Source of the DNA: Typha latifolia
Taxonomy: Eukaryota; Streptophyta; Magnoliopsida; Poales; Typhaceae
DNA: 64,000 nt
Assembly: GCA_019914945.1 (NCBI GenBank)
Contig: CM034099.1
Coordinates: 10,615,001-10,679,000 of the forward strand
Reading direction: 5' to 3'
In this document: piece after piece, positions 1-12,117 of the stretch
How the letters are laid out: every line of letters starts with the position of its first letter
How positions within the stretch are numbered: the stretch's first letter is position 1
Made by a program: the position numbers and the translations under genes
The notes under the pieces: generated by a model
Databases searched by the model: none
Told to the model about the DNA's origin: nothing
Seen by the model: only the letters and a program-made list of their open reading frames with translations

Positions 1-301
1 AGATTTCCATCTACTTGGTTTCAATGTTCAAAGTTTGATTCTTAATCAATTTTTTAAACCTAGTAGGATTTGATTTTCCTAAACAGACATGGACTTGGTT
101 TGTGACTTTAACTTTGACTTTGCCCAGAAGATCAAAACCTTAACTTGGTTCTAGCTGAACCATTTTTGCATCAGTTGTATGTTGCCACTAAGTTGTTCAA
201 CTTGGATCAACAAATACAACTATGTTATTTGCAATTCATTAACTAGGTCATATTTGGAATAAATACTTACCTTTGAATCACTTGACCAAGAACTATATGC
301 T
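1..301 (-). other. 3' flank / 3' UTR of the epimerase, with a probable UTR intron donor
   Basis: Downstream of the stop codon the minus strand reads CAAAG/GTAAGTATT, with the GT at 269-270. This is a near-perfect 5' splice site 32 nt past the TGA. It suggests that the last exon runs to about 271 and that a 3' UTR intron continues off the window. No convincing AATAAA poly(A) signal is seen before it. Nothing coding is seen here. Inference from splice consensus only. Confidence 0.4.
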
Positions 302-3300
302 TCAACCTTGAAGAACCCTTTGTGGATCCAGTTGCCCACTAAAGTAACTGGAGGGGACTGCTGATAGTTCTAACCTTCCCTTCCATTCCTCACCAGGCTT
401 CAAAGTGATGGGTTTCTCAATAGCTGCAGCCTCTACACAAACCATATACTTGTACTCATCGTCCCCAAAATCTGTCATTGCCTTGGCTTTCTTGTCCCAG
501 GGATTCCATACAACTGCAGGAAGACGGAAAAGAAAATAATTTGTTGTCAACAGCTATGAAGATGTTGTACATCTGACAGTTAATGTTACACAGGATTTTC
601 CTCAAGATCTGATAAATAATTTCAGAATTTTCCTCAAGAAATTAATTTCCTAGATATTATATAAACGTAGAAGATATCAGTATTCAGTACGAGACGAACC
701 TGCATCGGGGAGTCCTTCCTTCCTCAAGACAAATGTTCTTTTCTTTTCATGGTCTATGATTGCAATCTTTGCTGGTGTGCTTAGATATACTTTGTCAAAC
801 TGTACAAAAATAAAAGATTCAGAATGAAAACAAGAATCACAATAAAACAAGTTCGCTGGTTTACTTACTTCTGATTCGAATACAATTGCATCTCCTTGTT
901 CAGTAAAACGTGCCCTGTCCTGTAAGTTGTCAAGGTAATCCAGAGTCTCCAATCCCTCTACTCTTACTTCACTGAAACATCAACTTGAAATTAAGGATCA
1001 AAAAAGTCAGATCGCTTAAGATGAAAATTCAATATGGAATCAAACAAGAGGAATCTAGATTCATTTATAACATGGAGATACATTTGCATGAACACATCAC
1101 TGGTTTGCCTGTCACCACAGACGTCCAAATATTGAATAGCAACTGGACTCCGTGTTGTTTTTCACATGGAATATAATTTGCAGATGGCAGTGCCATTATT
1201 TACAATTCATGGAAAATAAGTACCAATAAAATGCACTATTTTTTTGCCCTCCCTGAGGTAATTCTTCATATCAGAAAGTGAATTTAAGATCCCATCATTT
1301 AGAAGATTTACTTCTATACTAACTTCTGCATAAATGATGTACATCAGCTGCTTAGTTCTCACATTAAGGGTGGTGTATCATGAATCTCTCAGATTTCAAT
1401 TTGAAATTATGCAGCTTTCACCAGATGTATCAATTCAAGACCTTCACATTTGTAGTTTGATATTCATAAGATACAGTTGGAGCATGAGAGAGAAGTGAAA
1501 AGCTTTCTACCATCGAAGCGTGAGAGAGGAGTAGAAAGATTTTTTGCCTCCAGAATGTAAGAGAAAGGATTAGGGCACATTTTTCTCCTCTCAAGTCAAC
1601 TAATGTGAGAACAGTACGGCTTTCCAATCCAAATGAGTTGAGCTGAGCTTGATCTTCAAAATAGGCTCTAAAATAATTTTGAGCCAAACTTAATCATGAG
1701 CTGGCTCTTCAAATAGGCTCGATAAGGTTCGATAAGGCTCAAAATAATTATAATACATATATATATATATATATATATAATGTGAGTAATACTTTCTATA
1801 CAATGTTATACATTTGTTAAATTTTAAATTTTACTTAAGTGGATTATTATTTACCTTGATCTTAGAGCTTAATTCCAAGGGAGATCCAGAAAAGATAAAT
1901 CTGAGAGAGCCAAAGTATCGGAGGTGAAGAAAGGTATCTATTTTAAAAAAGTGACATGACATGATATCCTCAGATGACGAGCATAAGTGTCATAACAATG
2001 ATAGCCTTTTCGCTAGGGATTATATCCTAAAAAAACACATTTAGCTGCTTGAGGGAACAACTTATTGCGTTCACCTAGAGAAAGAAGAACGAAGCAGATG
2101 CACCCAAAGAGACGAAGATAACCATAATTTGGTGAAGTACTATAGAGATGCTCGTAGGGGGTCACACCACCAAAAACTGAAGATGAAGTTCGATTGATTA
2201 GATAAAGAGTAGTAAGAAAAGTCTCAACCCAATAAAAATGAGGAAAAAAAGCCTCAAAGAGAAGAGCACGTGTAGTAGTCTCAAGAAGATGATGATGCTT
2301 CCGTTCGGCAACACCATTTTGAGCAGGGGTATATGTTGAGGTAGGGTGCCAACAGAAGCATGAATAAAATGAAACTCAGAGGAAAGGTACTCCCGAGCAC
2401 CGTCAGATAGGAAGATCTTAATAGATCGACTAAATTGAGTATAAACCATAGAAGAGAAATCACGATAAATTTAACAAACCTTAGAATGCTGATGCATAAG
2501 GTAAATTCAAATGAAATAAAAGAAATCATCAATAAAATATACACAATAGAGAAAGCCAAGACCAGAAGAAAAGGGAGTAGGACCCCAAATGTCAGTGCAC
2601 AAGATCGAAAGGTGAATCAGAGATACTCTCACTAAGAAGAAAAGAAAAGGCCCGATGTTTTGCCAACTTACAGTCAGTACAAGGAGACAAACAAGAAAAA
2701 TGACTACTGTCTAAAGATCTAGGCTTGGATAATATCTTGAGACGTTGACTCGATACATGACCTAGACACCGATGCCACAGATCGAAAGGAGATAAGAGAG
2801 TAACAAGACAAACACTGGGACTAGGTGGAGGAAGATGAAGCCGGTCTAGATAGTAAAGCCCATATATTCAACTACCAATCTAAAATCCTCTGGCTTGTTG
2901 ATGTATCGTACACAACACAAGAAGTAGAAGAGAAAGACACAATATAACCAGAGTCAGAAAGCTAAGTAACAGAAATAAAGCTCATTGTAAGACAAAGAAC
3001 AAGTCAGACATCAGATAAAGTAAGACGACTAGTAGAATCTGTGGTCAGGGTGATGTAAGTAATGTGAGAGATGAGATAGTGAGTCCCATCAGCCATATGA
3101 ACATAAGAAAGAGCGGTGAGGGCAGGGTTGAGGCACCAATCAAAAGATTTTGTCATACCAGAGAAAGTAGTGGCACTAATAGAGGCATTAGTGAAGCTAA
3201 GGCTCTCACAGTTGACCAAAACACAAGATGCTATTAGAAGAGAACCTATCAGACACCTTGAGGGTGTTTCGAAATTTTCTAACTCAAGCCTTCGTCAAAC

Positions 3301-6300
3301 ACCTGGTGAACAGTACTGCTAACCTTAACACACTACCAAATAAATATTAAATTTGGACAGTTCGCTAAAAACTTGAGGGCTTAACGCAGTGGGACTTTTC
3401 CTCAAACAAAGATGTGGGCACTTGCTAAAAAATAATTCTGTTATTGTGTTGCTATTGCACTTGGCACAGTAAACTTTTGTCGAACACCTGGTGAGCGAAA
3501 ACTTTGAATAGTGCTACTAAATGAAAGAGCTGAGGACAAGTGAACTTCCGTCGAACATATGGTAGGCACTAGGTTTGGGTGAATCTATTTCATGAAATGA
3601 TAAAGGGGGCCTTGACCCTATTTATACAAAGTCACCATATATCTAAATAAATAAATAAAATATAACCAAATAACTTTAATAGTAATGATTGATACGGATA
3701 TTGTAGAGGTATTTACTGACATCTCAAACCATGGAAATTACTGCAAAGTCATCTCTCAAAACACAACTTACAAGGCTACATTAAATACAAAAGTATAGTT
3801 TGTACTTTGTAAATGAAGAATTGAAAACTCACCTGATATCTGATACAGAAAAATATGTATGGTATGCAAAAGTAAAGGAAAATGGCTTTCCATCTGTATT
3901 AGTATTTCTTATACGTGATATCAACATTAGATCTCCTCCTGGTCCCAATATAACCCTTAGACGAAATTCATACCTGCAAAATGCAAAAGTCGGTCTCACT
4001 TATCAGCATACCACTTTGGGAAACCAAAAATATGACAATCAAAGAGAAAATGGAAGAACAACGGATTCTTGATTTCTTACTCCATTAATAATAGGAGTAT
4101 AGGACAATGTTAACATGCAAATAATGTAAACACACACACACACACACCTATGAGGCCAGATCTTAAAATCTTCTTCGGATGGTTTAAGGATTAAATCAAC
4201 ATAAGCTCTATTAGAGGTAGTGGTTGGAAATGGCGGTGGATCATTATCAATACTCCATATCCTGTTCCTTGCAAATCCATGCGGTTCAAGATTTCCAAGG
4301 TTGGAAAACTGAAATAAAACAGTTATTACCACAATCCATATGATAAAGCCAATTAAAGAAAATTACTAGAAATCTAACAATAAAAAAACATCATACTTGA
4401 GGAAAGCATATTGGGATGCCCCCACGTATAGCTTTTGGAGGCTTGAAGATAGCCTATTGTGAACAAAGAAAAAAAATGAAGCAGGTTATTGACTAAACAA
4501 AGAGTAAACATCAATATGCATGTCAAACTATTGGATAAATTTCAACTTTACTTTTCAAAAGCATAGTACAGGCAGATGACACAAAAAATATAGTTGTCAA
4601 TCTCTCCCAAGTTAGTTAGAGGAATGTGAAAGATAAGCCACCTAGAGCCCAATTTTAGATAAGCATAAGCAGTGTCCTTGACACATTAACATATCTACAT
4701 GATTACTTTACCAACATTCATGTTAATTAAGTAATTAACTACGTTTCGACATTCTATAGATAAAATTTGATAATGCTATAGTGTTATTCTAAATATGGAA
4801 AAGAAAGTACATAGTTTAGATAAAAATCAAAGGTGGAGCTAGACTTCAATTTATAAGGGGGACGGCAGGGGTGTGAAATAATATATCTAATATAATTTTT
4901 TTAAGTTCTATAGGGTCTTAGCTTAAAATTTAAAATTTAGGGGGGCCATGCCCTCCCTTCTCTTGTATGTGACTCCACCATGATAAAATAAGAGCTAAAT
5001 GAGGAAAGGTGGCCAATTTGTGGTAGTGGTATAGATCCTTTAAATGAAAAAAAAGACCTTCATCCTTAGTTTCAATTATACCAAGAAAACCATGAAAAGA
5101 ATGTTAATCACAACACTGAATCCTATAAATATGAAAAAACAAATGAAGCAAAAACAACTTTGGAAGTAATGTTCAAATAATACATGCATGATACATGTGT
5201 ACTAAATTCCCCAAAATCTATGATAGGACTGTGCACATATGAATTTGCATTTATGCCTGAGTGCAACTATGTTTGTGAGAGGATAAATGCATAGACATTT
5301 CTCTGTGTTTGCACCTCAGTTCATATGTATAAATAATTTACATGAATACATGAAAGAAAATGAAACAACATGCATATGTAGAATTAGACATAAATGATGC
5401 CAATTTAATATGCCTTGATCTCTGAATCTTTAACTCTTGTCGTGATATTTAATCATTATTTTCATATTAATAATTTTATAAAGTTTCCCTATAAAGAACA
5501 ACAGAGTTTGTAAGGTCCACTATACAATGTACTCCAACTAGAGGCACAAAGAGAAAAAGAAATTAGAAAGCCACAAGTAATAATTTTATTGATAATAAGC
5601 AACTTTCATAGTTATGCTCTATGGTGTTTAATTATGACAAAGTGTATGTTCTGAACAAGGTTAAAAAAATCGGTATCGTGATCGGGATTGGCCATCTAGA
5701 AAAACGATACGCATCAGCCGTATCGGCCGCTTATATTGGATCAGATTATTTTAATTAAATAAAATTCTAAATATTATTTAAAAATGTTGAGAAATTTCTA
5801 AAAATTTAGAAAAAATTATAAGAAAATAAGAAATAATAATTACTTAAATATAAAGTCTAAAAAGTAAAAATCTCTCTTCCTCCCTCTCTTCTTTCCTATC
5901 CCTCTAATTGTTAGTCCGAGCTATCCCATTATCTCTTTTTTTTATCTCCCCCCTGTCTCCTCTCTTCCTCTTTCCCTCTCTCTCCCTCTCTCTCTACAGC
6001 TATTGGCGGCTGCTGTCAGCAGCAACAGCAGGCAGCAACTAAAAGCTGCCTACTGCAACTGGCCTGTAGTAGCTGCTGCAGTAGGGCCGAAACCAGTAAG
6101 TTTCAGCCTAGATAGCTAATCCCGATCCGTTTGGGCGATCCCACTCGGGATCGGCCGAAACTGGGAACTATGGTTCTGAATGCTATTTCATGTTATTTAT
6201 TTCTTCACATAGCTAATGCAGTCACAAAACATGAAAAGAAAGAAATAATGGAGTTGGTCATTAAGCCATGATCTCTAATCTCTAACTCCCACACAAGCAT

Positions 6301-9300
6301 CTCAGCAATTGCCAATTGGTATGTCCCAAGAGAAGTAAAAGTAAAGAATATTAATTAGAAACACTGTTCAGAATAACTGGATACAAGAAAAGTGTTTGTT
6401 TTCCTTATCAATCTTACAATATTCTCTTCATGTTCTGCAGATTAAAGTAAGTAAAATATCATCCAATGTAGCAATTTAGTTCACCAGTAGTTTATCAAGG
6501 TTTTAAAAGACTTTATGAGGTTGATAGGCGGTCAAGAGGCCACTTTAAGTTGGGTGCCTACACGTGTGCCCATAAATCAAGGTGGTGCAAAAATAAACCA
6601 ATGAAACAAATAATTGTTAAAGAAAGAGTTACAATTAATACATGAAATCAATAAAACAAATTCATTTTATCAATAAAATAAATTCACATATTAGAGACCG
6701 CACCAATTAGTTGGGAATAAAGACTTGATATTCTTATTGTTATCATTGTTGCAATGTCATCTTGTAGGACAACATTACTCGATAACTTAAAAACTTTGGT
6801 ACCTTATTGCTTACAAAAAGTAACTCCTCTCCATGATCATTTTTCCACGATGTCACATGTCCTCCATAGAGATAAACCTGAAAAACAAACAAAAAATCTG
6901 AAAGAGCACATGAATCTACTGGAAGGACATATAGTTAAATAACTTCTCTAGTTCTCTTTTCCTATGCTACATATTGTTACAAAAAAGAAAAAGTTCCCCC
7001 AGTATGGTCAAGACTCAAGACACCAAATAGCACACGTGGTACGCAAGCAGATATGCAAGATACCAAAAATTATTGAAGTGTATTTTAAAATAATTATTGA
7101 ATTAGAACTACTAAAATGAAAATAAATAATGCGCGGCATCTAAAATTTCACATCCAAATACTTAAGTAGCTAATCAGATATATTTTATGCTTAACTTGTT
7201 TATAAATACCTAAAATTTATGGCAATAGCTTATGGTGCTCATGTATGTTTCTTTTGGCTTGACTGAGCCTAAGCCCTATGTCGATGTGGCTCATATGCGC
7301 AGTCAAGGAACTATTTCAGCATTTCTGAGTATGTGATTGCTTATGTGGGTGTGTGCACTGCCTTTTAAAACATTGTGCTACATTATGTTGCCAACAAGGA
7401 ACTCCAAAAATGTTTTCGAGTTTGGTTGATCTACCTTGAGTTTCAAAGACATGGTTAAGATTTGCCATGATGTTTCTCTTTCAAAGTATAAATGGATCTG
7501 CTTAACACCTCATATGCTTTCCTGATAATGGGGCCTTATTAATGCACTAGGTCTTTAATAGGCAGCAAGAAAAAGCACAGTAACTCCTAACAAGAATTTA
7601 ACTATGCATGATTAGAGCAAAATAAGTTATGCCCTTATCGACAGCCTACTGTCTCTACTCATTACTACTCATTTCAATTTTATCTAAGTTAATCATCATA
7701 CCATCTTATTATACCCTTCCAATCAAACTCCATAGCAGATAATTGTTCTAAAATGTCATCTGTGCACTAATATGTGCAATAATATATGTGACGTCATAGT
7801 TATAATGAAATTACATAGAGCCTGCAGAGAACTATGTACCTGTAATATCACTAATTTTTCAGTTGGACCCTCATAGTATATGAAAGTATTTAAAATACAC
7901 CAAGATGAGTATCCTAGGAAGCAAAGATACTTCAAACTCTAGTTGATGGAGGTTGCTTCCACTGTGGTCTGAGCCACGAAAGCTCCCACTAAAGACATTC
8001 ATGGCACAAGGCCAATCGTGGAGCTCCTGAGCACGAGCAGCAGTGACCCAAAGCCGCCGATCGGCCCGATTTACCAAAAAAGTTGCGAGCACCAAATTTA
8101 GGTATTTCTGTTTTAATTCATTAAACTTAAATTAAATTTGAGGGGTGGGGAGAGGATTGGCCTACGAGTCGCGTGGTCTAAATGTTATCAATTTGGAGAA
8201 GTACCAAATTAGGATTTGCTCCAAATCAATTCTTTATTATAGATTCAAATTTACTTCTTATGCTCTTAAATTGGTGACTAACAATTTCTTACAAATGGTT
8301 AGCTCTGTTTATGGATAAGTTGGAGATGTGCTTATGCAAATACCATTTCCCCAAACAAACAGCTCTATTACATGACACACAAAAGAAAAAAAAAATCCTC
8401 CACATTTAACAATTTCACATTTTCCTTGTAGCACAACCAAATGGCACAATTGCTATCCATTTGTAGGAAAAACATTGTCTGTTGATTATTCAGTTGCGAC
8501 ACATATATATTCTTGTGAAATAGCTATATCCATATCCACATGTTATAATTGTTTGATAACCACACATTATGAAGAGAAAGATCACTTAGTAACTAAGTCT
8601 AAATCTAAAAGAAGTATATGTTATATGATCTTTTAGAAACCTTCCCAATAACAACAATGATTATATGCAATGCCCCTAACAAATTACTTCATTTATAATC
8701 ACCTACAAATCAGTCGCTTGTTCAAATGTTATGCATGTGAGCTTCTCCTTTTAAAAGGATAAAAGTGGAGATGCTCTTAACCATACATAATTTTCCTGGT
8801 GTAAACAAGAGCATTAAAACCTCAGGGTCTGAATTTTCAAGCTGTCTAAGACCCTACAAAATGCATTTGAAACATAGTATTATAATACTATTTCCAACAT
8901 CAAGGAAGAGACAGTATATTGATGCATTTCACACATTAATGAGAGTTCTTCAAAGAAACTGAAATGCTTCAATGACGGCAAAATAAAAGAAATCCTCTGA
9001 TTTGTAACTCAACAATTCCAAGGAAACATGACTCTATGCTCACATGTTTTAAGGTGCTCACAAGCCATCACTGTTCCCAATAGTAAAAGTACAGGGATCT
9101 AAACTCAATTAGCATCTTTGCATTTTGCACCTTTATGGAATGGACCAATGTTGGTCAGTTTCAGGCACTTATATTCCAGTGCAAGAAAGATAATGACGAT
9201 GGATCAGAGATAAGTTTGTGTTTCTATAATAAACCAAATTATGAACCAAAATTACCTGACATAAAGTGCCATAGATTAAAGCTTTAGATTGTACAAGGCA

Positions 9301-9939
9301 AAATATTCCCTACAGGCATCTATTCTCTCTGGCATGGGACCGATGAAAGATATTTTGAGTAATGTTTTATCATATTCGTTTTCTGAACAAGACAAGTACT
9401 AAATCAAAATTGTTTCTTCAGAGAATTGATAAACAATTTTAATTCCAGCGCCTAAGCTCAGGAACAACAATTCTCAAAGCTGACAACTTTGGCAGATAAT
9501 GGGGCTCGTAAATCCCTAACTTATCAACGTATCAGACAGAATGATATGTAGCTCAGACAGATCTAATGGATCCAAAATGCATCATTTCCGAAGATTTCCA
9601 ACTAAAGCACCAAAAACAAATCAAACGACCAGAAGTAACTGACAGATTCAGTTCATAAGCTCAAAGAATCTTCATAAAACAAATCAAGGTTTCAAGAAAT
9701 GGCATCAGATCCGGAAAAAGCCGATCCGATCTATCTTTTATCGACCAAACGCCGGACGATTCTGATCTAATTGTTCAGAAAGGTTCTGAAATCGAAGACA
9801 TAGCGTTCGAAACAGAATAGACCATCGAGAGGGAGATAAATCAGACCTCAGCAGAGCTTCCTCTGACCTCTCTGAGAACCACCTTCTCCAGGCCATTGAC
9901 GCCTTTGCAGTGCTCCACCGGAGGCTTCTCTTCCGACAT
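302..9939 (-). CDS. Putative glucose-6-phosphate 1-epimerase, 8 exons, 313 aa, intact
   Basis: Interconverts the alpha and beta anomers of glucose 6-phosphate (aldose-1-epimerase superfamily, plant/yeast hexose-6-phosphate mutarotase branch); no transit or signal peptide is visible, so it is probably cytosolic. Exons, 5' to 3' on the minus strand: 9847-9939, 6803-6877, 4397-4453, 4148-4308, 3833-3973, 869-971, 700-799, 302-513. They total 942 nt with no stop before TGA at 302-304, and every junction is GT-AG. The start ATG (9937-9939) opens MSEEKPPVEH. Recognisable blocks: LYGGHVTSWKNDHGEELLFV, FKPPKAIRGGIPICFPQFSN, LEPHGFARNR, FAYHTYFSVSD (likely catalytic His, residue 167), VWNPWDKKAKAM, CVEAAA (likely catalytic Glu, residue 271), GEEWKGRLELSAVPSSY. 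Length is normal for the family. Odd points: a (GT)n tract at the exon 4 donor, TEs in introns 2 and 5, and Phe where relatives usually have Val at the exon 6/7 junction. Function is inferred from homology. Confidence 0.93.
1757..1779. repeat. (AT)n microsatellite in intron 5
   Basis: Uninterrupted AT dinucleotides in AT-rich intron 5, next to several short repeats of the type GGCTCGATAAGG (about 1690-1745) that look like decayed repeat DNA. Confidence 0.85.
1880..3245 (-). mobile_element. Decayed Ty1/copia pol fragment (protease end, pre-integrase, integrase core) in intron 5
   Basis: The minus strand, with many stops and frameshifts, spells copia polyprotein pieces in the correct order from high to low coordinate. 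First is a protease-to-pre-integrase stretch (ALTALSYVHMADGTH, STSRLTLSDV) at about 3200-3000. Next is a pre-integrase block (DLWHRCLGHVSSQRLKILS, with a Cys pair and CKLAKHRAFSF) at about 2800-2640. Then comes the integrase core (SIKIFLSDGAREYLSSEFH, then GVAERKHHHLLETT in another frame) at about 2430-2250. Last is the post-core block (VFLGYNPSEKAIV) near 2050-1990. Gag, RT and RNase H are absent. It lies in the same orientation as the host gene and is fully intronic. Old and non-functional. Confidence 0.82.
3290..3720 (-). repeat. LTR-like segment of the intron 5 copia remnant
   Basis: On the minus strand, TATAAATAGGGTCAAGG (TATA box, about 3617-3628) is followed by a repetitive leader carrying several copies of CCAGGTGTTYGACAAAAG-like sequence (near 3290-3310, 3475-3500, 3545-3560), and then by the copia coding remnant. 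This is the order LTR, then coding. The borders are not defined and no second LTR is seen. Confidence 0.35.
4131..4147. repeat. (CA)n microsatellite forming the exon 4 splice donor
   Basis: Eight CA units plus one C, ending exactly at the exon 4 boundary. On the minus strand exon 4 ends in CATAG and the intron begins GTGTGTGTGTGTGTGTG, so the functional GT is the first unit of the repeat. Using a later GT would add 2 nt per unit and shift the frame. Confidence 0.85.
4828..4982. mobile_element. 155-bp hAT-like MITE in intron 2
   Basis: The left end reads CAAAGGTGGAGCTAG; the right end, reverse complemented, reads CATGGTGGAGTCAC. These are imperfect terminal inverted repeats around GGTGGAG. 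The flanking 8-mers are ATAAAAAT (4820-4827) and ATAAAATA (4983-4990), 7 of 8 identical, which fits the 8-bp target duplication of hAT elements. The middle is AT-rich with a G-run. Non-coding. Confidence 0.55.
5656..6172. mobile_element. 517-bp non-autonomous hAT-like element in intron 2
   Basis: Perfect 8-bp flanking duplication GTTCTGAA at 5648-5655 and 6173-6180. The ends are CAAGGTTAAAAAAATCGG and, reverse complemented, CATAGTTCCCAGTTTCGG. A better internal inverted pair is GATCGGGATTGGCCATCT (about 5680-5697) against AGATAGCTAATCCCGATC (about 6110-6127), with 2 mismatches. The interior has a CT-rich tract and GCTGCTG/AGCAGC runs. No transposase is present. Confidence 0.62.
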
Positions 9940-9950
9940 CCCACCGCAAG

Positions 9951-9960
9951 AACCCTAACC
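9951..9960 (-). promoter_or_regulatory. Telo-box-like motif just upstream of the epimerase ATG
   Basis: The minus strand reads GGTTAGGGTT 11 nt before the start codon. Telo-box motifs (AAACCCTAA type) are frequent in the 5' leaders of plant housekeeping genes. The role here is inferred from position only. Confidence 0.3.
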
Positions 9961-11397
9961 TTTAATTACTCACCTTATAAACGAGTATTCCTCCCTCTAT
10001 CTCTCTCTGCTCGATCGCTAAGGGATGCCGCGAATCAGTGGGACAGAAAGCGGAGATCGGAGAAGAAAAAGAAAAGATTAACCCAATAAATTTTTGAAGT
10101 TAAATGGAAAGCTCCCTGAGCTAAATTTTTTTTTTTTTTGAATTAAACCCTGAGCTAAAATATATTACATCATCTATTCACCTTTTAGGAAGTGGGAAAG
10201 CGGATTTCTTGAAGTTCAAAGTGCAGGAAGTAACTATCGAAAGCTTTTAGTTGCTCTTGTATTTCTGCAGTTAATATATTCGCCATTCATAGCTCGCCAA
10301 GAATCGAATGTAGAAAATCTCTGCATTTAAAGTTGCAGGCTATCCGATCAGGCAATAGTGAAAGCCGTTACGTGGAATGTAAACCACTACCGCATAGAAC
10401 GTTCATGCGGGAAAATATTTCCCGTCGATGTTCTCCAACCTGAAGCATCGGAACCGTCAATCCGTAGCTTCTGCATCTCGGCACTCGGAAATTCTATCCG
10501 CGTCACGGTCCATCGTAAATGAGATATTTGTGAAAAAGAGGAGAATCTGAGCCATCCAATTTATTTTTTATAATTCAAAATTTCCGTCAACTAGATATAG
10601 ACTAGAGAAATAGTATCTTTGTCACGATATAAAAGCATTTACTAAATAAATTTTTGTTAATAATTACACGATATTAAAGTCAACCTTACCGCCTCATAAG
10701 TCTTCCGAGCCATCCAATTCGGTATCATGGACCTTTTTCCGGTAAGCTGACAGGGCATTAAATCCATCTTCCCTGCGACCTTTGGAAAGGCTGTGTAACT
10801 CTCGGATGAATGGTTGGATCAGAAGAAGATAATGAAATAAACGGTCAGGATTTCTGCATAATTCTATAGTGGGCCCCATCAGAATAGTTTCGTTGTCCAG
10901 AACGAATTAGTTCGGCTTCCACAGTCAAACGCCGTCGACATGTGGTAGACGTTGAACGGAGGAGAGCCGTCAGACACGTGAGAGGTTGCAAAATGCACGT
11001 GCAGAGACCATGTGCTTATCTCTAATTCTCTTTTCATGTGGACATAATCCGAAGGTGGGTTTTTTCCGCTCTCCAGGTTATGCTTGGTTCATTTTTTGAT
11101 TTCGACTAGTCGAATGCATTTATGGCCGTAAAGGGCAAAGCTAAATATAGCTTTCTGGGAGAATGGCGACATTATGATTCATGAGAACAAACCCCTCCTT
11201 TTCTTAATGATCTTTTAGAATTAAATATATTTTATATTTTTACTTATGTCCCAAATTAATTTATCATTTGTATATTTATTTATTTATTGCTAAATTAATC
11301 TTTGTACTAAAATGAGACAGTTAAATTTTTACCTACTTAACATAGCTTTGTCCAAATTATTAAAATGCCCCTTTATCTTTATTAGACAAAATATTTA
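9961..11397. other. Upstream/intergenic region of the epimerase, no gene seen
   Basis: Contains a pyrimidine-rich leader (minus strand) with CTCTCT runs at about 9985-10010, a poly-A tract (minus strand) at 10131-10139, and otherwise unremarkable sequence that becomes AT-rich after 11200. Short ORFs such as the 61-codon one at 10694-10879 resemble nothing I recognise and are not called. The promoter presumably lies in the first few hundred bases, but I cannot place a TATA box or start site with confidence. Confidence 0.5.
10975..11001. promoter_or_regulatory. Pair of CACGTG (G-box) cores
   Basis: Two CACGTG palindromes at 10975-10980 and 10996-11001, 21 bp apart (two helical turns), about 1 kb upstream of the epimerase start. 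G-boxes bind bZIP and bHLH factors in plants. Whether they serve this gene is unknown. Confidence 0.3.
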
Positions 11398-12117
11398 TTA
11401 GTCCAAATTGTTCCACTTGAAACACCCAATCCGTTGGATCATCGCTTTAGAATTTTGGGAAGTCCAAGCGTATAGTTCTCCTTGGATAGCATTGTCGGGT
11501 TCGCGAAAGATTCTTGGTTCAGATCTGAACCTTTGTGCTTGTTGATCTCCTTCTCTAAATCCTTGAGCTTGCCCATCACCATATCCAAAGGAATCAACAT
11601 CATCCTCTAAGTGACAATCATCTTCATCGATGAAGTGCACCTAAGCCACACACCTCTCAAGTTCCACCACCGTTCGGTCTTGAGTTGTATATCGGAGGTG
11701 GGGATGATGTGTAGAAATAAGTAAAAGAGAATCATTGACATTAACATATCGAACCTAGACCCGTGGGGTATCGACGGTGGGCCCCACCGCCGGGTCCTTT
11801 GAGGCATTGATCTTCGTCGAGGAGATGATGAAGCCCGATTCATGACATATTCTTTTAAAATATTATGATCATTCTGCATTGCATCAACCCTATGCAGCAA
11901 TGTTTGAAACATACCCCTAAGTTTATCCACCAAGCCTATGTTCACACCCATGGATGTTGGTTGACTCGGTCCTGCCGTGGCCGCTCCCAAAAGAATCGGC
12001 CTCACGGTTAGTGTTATCGTGGATTGAGTCTTCCATTGTCGGTGTGTTCTCCATTGATCTCCTTGTTGATGTCATCTTTCTTGTTTTCACCATTAATGAA
12101 GGTCTGAGGTTTGCCTG
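11398..12117 (-). pseudogene. Ty3/gypsy leader and N-terminal gag fragment
   Basis: Downstream (minus strand) of the primer site comes a leader, then a gag start with RGMFQTLLHRVDAMQNDHN, LKEYVMNRASSSPRRR and RRWGPPSIPHGSRFDM (12005-11750). After several frameshifts it continues as PDNAIQGELYAWTSQ and WVFQVEQ-like sequence, ending abruptly at 11398. The same gag block is seen at 15489-15785, 53330-53425 and 63212-63520. The protein is truncated before the retrotransposon gag core ends, so the element is dead. Confidence 0.75.

Noticed and set aside
6490..6600. Possible third hAT-like element (CAAGGTTTTAAAA)
   Set aside because: No matching right end or 8-bp flanking duplication found.
7871..8095. 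74-codon ORF in intron 1
   Set aside because: No recognisable domain; position within a spliced intron makes chance or an old repeat more likely.
9738..9944. 68-codon minus-strand ORF over epimerase exon 1
   Set aside because: It is the wrong frame; the real frame (start at 9939) splices into exon 2 and matches the family.
10694..10879. 61-codon ORF upstream of the epimerase
   Set aside because: No recognisable homology, no splice-consistent extension; probably chance.
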